The notes under the pieces are model-generated. The model was not told where the DNA came from and did no database searches. It saw only the letters and a program-made list of their open reading frames with translations. 64,000 nt of DNA from Welwitschia mirabilis (lineage: Eukaryota; Gnetophyta; Gnetopsida; Welwitschiales): NCBI GenBank assembly GCA_051453625.1, contig JBOZIK010000001.1, positions 281,778,451 to 281,842,450 on the forward strand. The letters run 5' to 3'. Below are positions 59,962 to 64,000 of the stretch, in pieces (the stretch's first letter is position 1; each line of letters opens with the position of its first letter). The translations under genes were made by a program, and so were the position numbers.

Positions 59962-60660
59962 TTATCTCTTTTTCATTTCATCAATCATTTCTTTAACATA
60001 GTTATTTCTTTCTTCATAGTATTTCATGATAGATGGATCTTCTTCTTTATGATAATTGATGGGAGATGGTTGTTCATTATAATAAATCATGGTAGATGCA
60101 GTGGATTTACTAAAATGATTATAGAATAGTATACTAGATGAGGTGAAATTCCTAAAATATTGAAAATCATCCTTGTCATTTTTACATGAATCTTGAAAAT
60201 AAGGATAGGAAAAATAAGGTGGTTGAAAAGAGAAATGTGTCCAATTCCTAGTATCAATATCATGTAAGTTGCTCACCTTCTTTCTGCAAATATTTATTTA
60301 AGTGTTCTATTGTCATTATCCTTAGAAATGCTAATTGTTTTTCCTCTTTTCATCTCTTATTTTAGCTAATATTTCTCCAATGGTTTTTTTATTATTATTT
60401 TTAGAAATTCTTATGTTTCTCCTTTCTTCAACAAACATTTCTCCAATGGTCCTAGTATCACTACTCTTAAAAGTAGATGAGAAAGATGAACAAAAACATT
60501 TCTTGGTCTTACGTTCTTCATCATTATTAAAAGGTAAATTAAAATATTTTTGGTTAAAATGTATTCTTCTAACAATTAACTCTCCAACTATAACATTTGC
60601 ATTTGAATTAAAGATTTTGATCATGACTGTATTAACCAATGATACTCATTAATGAAAAGG
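59962..60660 (-). pseudogene. Unrecognised retroelement ORF, N-terminal part (copy I)
   Basis: Two open runs, 60639-60331 (102 codons; VGELIVRRIHFNQKYFNL, RTIGEMFVEERRNIRISK, KKTIGEILAKIRDEKRKN) and 60276-59962 (about 104 codons; RNWTHFSFQPPYFSYPYF, IYYNEQPSPINYHKEEDPS), joined by a frameshift near 60340. The phrase (K/R)TIGE(I/M)(L/F) appears twice, about 30 residues apart. A ten-residue repeat of the type xxYYEExPSx is present three times near the end. The pattern matches copy II at 62367-63060. The first run may start at an ATG near 60639. Placed just after a leader, it sits where gag would be, but no gag domain is visible. Confidence 0.5.
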
Positions 60661-60669
60661 GAATAAAGC

Positions 60670-61266
60670 AATTTTTCTTCTATTATATTATTTTCATAAC
60701 TACTCTTTAAAAACTTTGGTTTTAAAATAACAAATTACAAAGTATTTTCTTTAAATCTTAGAATGAAGTATTCATACATGAATTTTATTTATTATCAAGT
60801 AAGTCTTTCATAGTATTTTCCTTAATCTAGCTTTGTTTTCTCTAATATTTTTACTTTTTAATAGATTTTACCACATTCCTACATGTTCAACAAAATGTAT
60901 ATGCAAATGTCATCTTAGTCATTGTCCAAATTATATCCTAGATGATTAGAAAATAGAAAACAAAAATAGAGAAAATAAAAAATAGATTCATCAAAAACTA
61001 GGATAGAAATGCATTGTCAGTCATCTTCCTGTGTCATCTCGATGATAGAGGAGATGATATCAACTTTATCATGTGGTAAAAAACTAAAAAAAGCTAAAGA
61101 AGAAGTAACAAAAAACCCTAACCCTAGATCATTATCTATCTACATTATCTAGATCACAGATAGGATAATAGGGAGTTATTTGTAAAACAAAAATTAAAAA
61201 AATCCGTAAAAAGAAAAACTACAATATTTATAGTAAAAATACAATGCTACCACAAATAAATAACTT
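60670..61266 (-). other. Leader sequence, copy I
   Basis: Aligns with 63061-63730: AAATGTATATGCAAATGTCAT near 60894, TAGATTCATCAAAAA near 60983, CAGTCATCTTCCTGTG then GATGATAGAGGAGATGATAT near 61018-61056, and AAAATACAATGCTAC near 61238. No reading frame. Ends at a 100-N gap, where an LTR or primer site may have been lost. Confidence 0.6.
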
Positions 61267-61366
61267 NNNNNNNNNNNNNNNNNNNNNNNNNNNNNNNNNN
61301 NNNNNNNNNNNNNNNNNNNNNNNNNNNNNNNNNNNNNNNNNNNNNNNNNNNNNNNNNNNNNNNNNN

Positions 61367-61967
61367 TCATCCAAATGACATATATGGATAACTTCCTTTA
61401 TTATGTAAATTCTCTAATGATTTTTCTTCATTACATAGATTCTCCATTAATCTCGTATATTGGACTTCTTTTAAATATTTGACTCCTTCATACTCATCAC
61501 AAAGCAAGTAAAAACCAGGGATGTGATCCAGCATTTCAATATTGTTATCATCATCTTCTTCCTCATTTTTCTCATCATCATATTGCATGTTACTATTTTC
61601 TAATTTATTAGATTTATCAAAAGAAGAAATGTGATCATTATCTTTTTCATGGTTTAAAGAATATTTATATTTTTCATGAATTAATTCTTTTATTTAATCT
61701 TTATTTTTTAATAGAAAGTGAATAGGTTATAATCTAGTGTGTCATCATCTGATAAATAGTCATCTTCATTCTTATTATCAAATAATGTAGTGGAATCATC
61801 ATTGTCTTCCTTTTGTTATTCATCTCCTAATAAGAGTGACATTATAGGTTGAATCATAATTTCATTTTCTATGTCAAAGCAAGAATTGTTTTTACATATT
61901 TCTAAGTTCTCTTCCTTCTTCTCAAAGTGGAATGTAGTAGGATAGATTTGAGTTGTAAAAGAATCTT
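61367..61967 (-). pseudogene. Unrecognised acidic protein, middle part (copy II)
   Basis: The minus strand reads NEIMIQPIMSLLLGDE, stop, KEDNDDSTTLFDNKNEDDY and LSDDDTLDYNLF (about 61900-61715). After a broken stretch an intact run of 73 codons follows at 61588-61367 (QYDDEKNEEEDDDNNIEML, IPGFYLLCDEYEGVKYLKEV, MENLCNEEKSLENLHNKG). It is strongly acidic and runs into the 100-N gap. It corresponds to the part of copy I that ends just before the ATG at 59301. Confidence 0.5.
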
Positions 61968-62324
61968 NNNNNNNNNNNNNNNNNNNNNNNNNNNNNNNNN
62001 NNNNNNNNNNNNNNNNNNNNNNNNNNNNNNNNNNNNNNNNNNNNNNNNNNNNNNNNNNNNNNNNNNNNNNNNNNNNNNNNNNNNNNNNNNNNNNNNNNNN
62101 NNNNNNNNNNNNNNNNNNNNNNNNNNNNNNNNNNNNNNNNNNNNNNNNNNNNNNNNNNNNNNNNNNNNNNNNNNNNNNNNNNNNNNNNNNNNNNNNNNNN
62201 NNNNNNNNNNNNNNNNNNNNNNNNNNNNNNNNNNNNNNNNNNNNNNNNNNNNNNNNNNNNNNNNNNNNNNNNNNNNNNNNNNNNNNNNNNNNNNNNNNNN
62301 NNNNNNNNNNNNNNNNNNNNNNNN
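61968..62324. other. Assembly gap (357 N) flanked by a 42-base identical sequence
   Basis: Bases 61926-61967 and 62325-62366 are identical (start AGTGGAATGTAGTAGGATAG, end AAAAGAATCTT). Both would encode the same residues of the same gene, so the gap most likely joins two overlapping contigs and contains no real sequence. Confidence 0.75.
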
Positions 62325-62366
62325 AGTGGAATGTAGTAGGATAGATTTGAGTTGTAAAAGAATCTT

Positions 62367-63060
62367 AAGATAGTTGAATTCATAATAAATTTTGTTGAAG
62401 CATATCAATTAGATTTTCTAAGTTCTTGGTGGTTTTTCTTGTCTCTTTTTCATTTTATAAATTATTTTTCTTATTGAATTATTTCTTTCTTCATAGTAGC
62501 TCATGGAAGATGGATCTTCTTCATAGTAATTTATGGGAGATGGTTGTTCTTCATAACAATCTATGCAAGATGAATGGAATTCATTAAAATGATTGTAGGA
62601 TATTTTACTAGATGAGGTGAAATCCCCAAAATGTTGTAATTCATCATTGTCATTTTTACATAAAGAAAAGAGGAAGGAGCCCAAATCCTAGTCTCAACAT
62701 TACTTAGAGTTGCCTAACATTGTTCTTCAAATATTTCTCTAAGTGTTCTATTTTTGTTTTTCTTATAATTTATATTGTTTCTTCTCCTTTTAGAACTTAT
62801 TTTAGCCAATAATTCTTCAACATTATTTTTATCATTATTCATAGAAATTCTTATGATTCTTCTTTTTTTACCTAATATTTCTCCAATAGTCCTAGTATAA
62901 TTATTTTTAGAAGTAGATGAGAAGAATGAACAAGCAAAAAAATCAATTTTAAGTTCTATATCATCATTAAGAGGTAAGTTAAAAGAATTTTGTTTTTCAT
63001 GAATTAAAGGGTTCTATCATGTTTGTATTAAGTAATGCTACTTATTAATAAATATGGAGG
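62367..63060 (-). pseudogene. Unrecognised retroelement ORF, N-terminal part (copy II)
   Basis: Tandem partner of 59962-60660. About 62920-62700 reads SSTSKNNYTRTIGEILGKKR, RISMNNDKNNVEELLAKISS and RTLREIFEEQC. Then 62684-62418 is open for 88 codons, with FTSSSKISYNHFNEFHSS followed by three repeats CYEEQPSPIN, YYEEDPSSMS, YYEERNNSIR and a basic tail KKIIYKMKKRQEKPP-like. Differences from copy I often keep the residue type, which suggests the two diverged while the gene was still functional, though few sites can be compared. No family recognised. Confidence 0.5.
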
Positions 63061-63739
63061 TAAAATGATTTTACTTCTTTTTTATTATTTTGATAGCTTT
63101 TCAAAAATTTTATTCTTGAAATAACAAAAATAAAAAAAAATCTTTAAATCTTGGAGATTATGTACATGAGATATGCATACGTAAATTTTATTTATCATTG
63201 AGTAAGTCTTTTCTTTTTTTTTTTTGTTAATCGAGCCTCATCTCCTCTGATTTTTAGCTCTTCATTAGATCTTATCACATCCCTGCATGTTGAGCAAAAT
63301 GTCTATGCAAATGTCATCTTGGTTATTTTCTAGATAATATCCTAAATAACTAGAAAATATAAAATAAAAATAGAGAAAATAGATTCATCAAAAATAGAAT
63401 AGAAACAAACCATCAGTCATCTTCTTGTGCCATCTAGATAACAAAGGAGATGATATTGACTTACTCATGTAGTGGAAAATAAAAACAAAATTATGGAAAA
63501 TATAACCAAAAACTCTAACCATAGGCCATCATCTACCTATGTCATTTGGATGATAGATAGGATGAAAAGGTGTTAAAAGCAGAATGGAAATCAAAAACTA
63601 TACAAAGAAGAACTATGATATATACAGTAAAAATACAATGCTACTATACATAAATAATATAAATTAAAATCTAAATCATGTATTTGAATAATTACAATCT
63701 TCAAACTCCTTGCATCCTTTTTCAAAAATGGCACTAAGA
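63061..63739 (-). other. Leader sequence, copy II, with damaged primer site
   Basis: Partner of 60670-61266. Next to the LTR edge the plus strand reads GGCACTAAGATGTT. The equivalent at 1303-1321 is GGCAGTGATACCAAGATGTT, so the primer site has lost about six bases. A 63-codon minus frame at 63591-63782 crosses into the LTR and is not real. Confidence 0.55.
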
Positions 63740-64000
63740 TGTTTTGGTGTATATTTATGCAATCATTTATGTATTTTGTCAAATCTTGTCAATGAAAAAT
63801 ATTTACATAACATGTACACTAGAATAGATAAGAGTTAACTCAAATGTTATAATCTATTGAGCGCATTAGATTTGAAGCTAGAGAATTGACGTTCATAAAG
63901 TATTTTTGGTATTTTTTATTTACATTTATGAAAATAAAGAAATAATATAAGAAAATAATGTAAGAAAACAAACTAATGTAATGTAAATGAAATCTAATCT
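63740..64000 (-). repeat. 5' LTR of the Athila/Tat-like element, cut by window end
   Basis: Starts TGTTTTGGTGTATATTTATG and aligns with 38564 onward and 1320 onward: AATATTTACATAACATGTACAC, GAGTTAACTCAAATGTTATAAT and AGTATTTTTGGTATT blocks. The LTR should continue for about 0.8 kb past the window. Confidence 0.62.

Overview
The window looks like AT-rich nuclear DNA of a land plant, from a transposon-dense, probably heavily methylated region. I see no intact host gene, no tRNA or rRNA gene and no CRISPR array. The identifiable content is LTR retrotransposons of plant lineages (Ty3/gypsy and Ty1/copia), nested in each other and decayed. Many in-frame stops and catalytic changes are C-to-T or G-to-A steps, as expected from deamination of methylated cytosine. 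Only the Ty1/copia insertion at 50.3-55.2 kb and two GC-rich islands depart from this composition. The species cannot be named from the sequence. Twelve N runs interrupt the window.

Layout. (a) 1-3425: minus-strand Athila/Tat-like element (gag, leader, tRNA-Asp-type primer site, LTR, second partial LTR) sitting in the integrase end of the next element. (b) 3426-10979: minus-strand Ty3/gypsy element with gag, protease, RT, RNase H and integrase remnants, a decayed tRNA-Met primer site and a long LTR. (c) 11.0-12.3 kb: solo SIRE-like LTR. (d) 15.06-15.46 kb: a DUF538 host-gene pseudogene next to CACTA-type terminal hairpins. (e) 18.05-35.4 kb: minus-strand copia element ('copia-3') split in its RT gene by a second, SIRE-like copia element at 19761-30911 with a TAATA target duplication. 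(f) 38.6-64.0 kb: a minus-strand Athila/Tat-like element whose internal part holds an unrecognised Asp/Glu/Asn-rich gene, partly duplicated in tandem. It is split at 43775/58431 by a 14.7 kb gypsy-type element (TSD TAATA) with primer site and polypurine tract but no recognisable genes. (g) That element is split in turn at 50332-55158 by a plus-strand Ty1/copia element with TA...TA termini and a GACAA duplication.

No set of genes here works together as a host pathway. The relations are those of nested parasites: three insertions can be placed by target duplications or matching termini, and a gypsy family with related LTR ends occurs both as a gene-bearing copy (3.4-11.0 kb) and as a gene-less copy (43.8-58.4 kb). 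The least familiar part is the acidic gene at 58.5-63.1 kb with its likely continuation at 43.4-43.7 kb.
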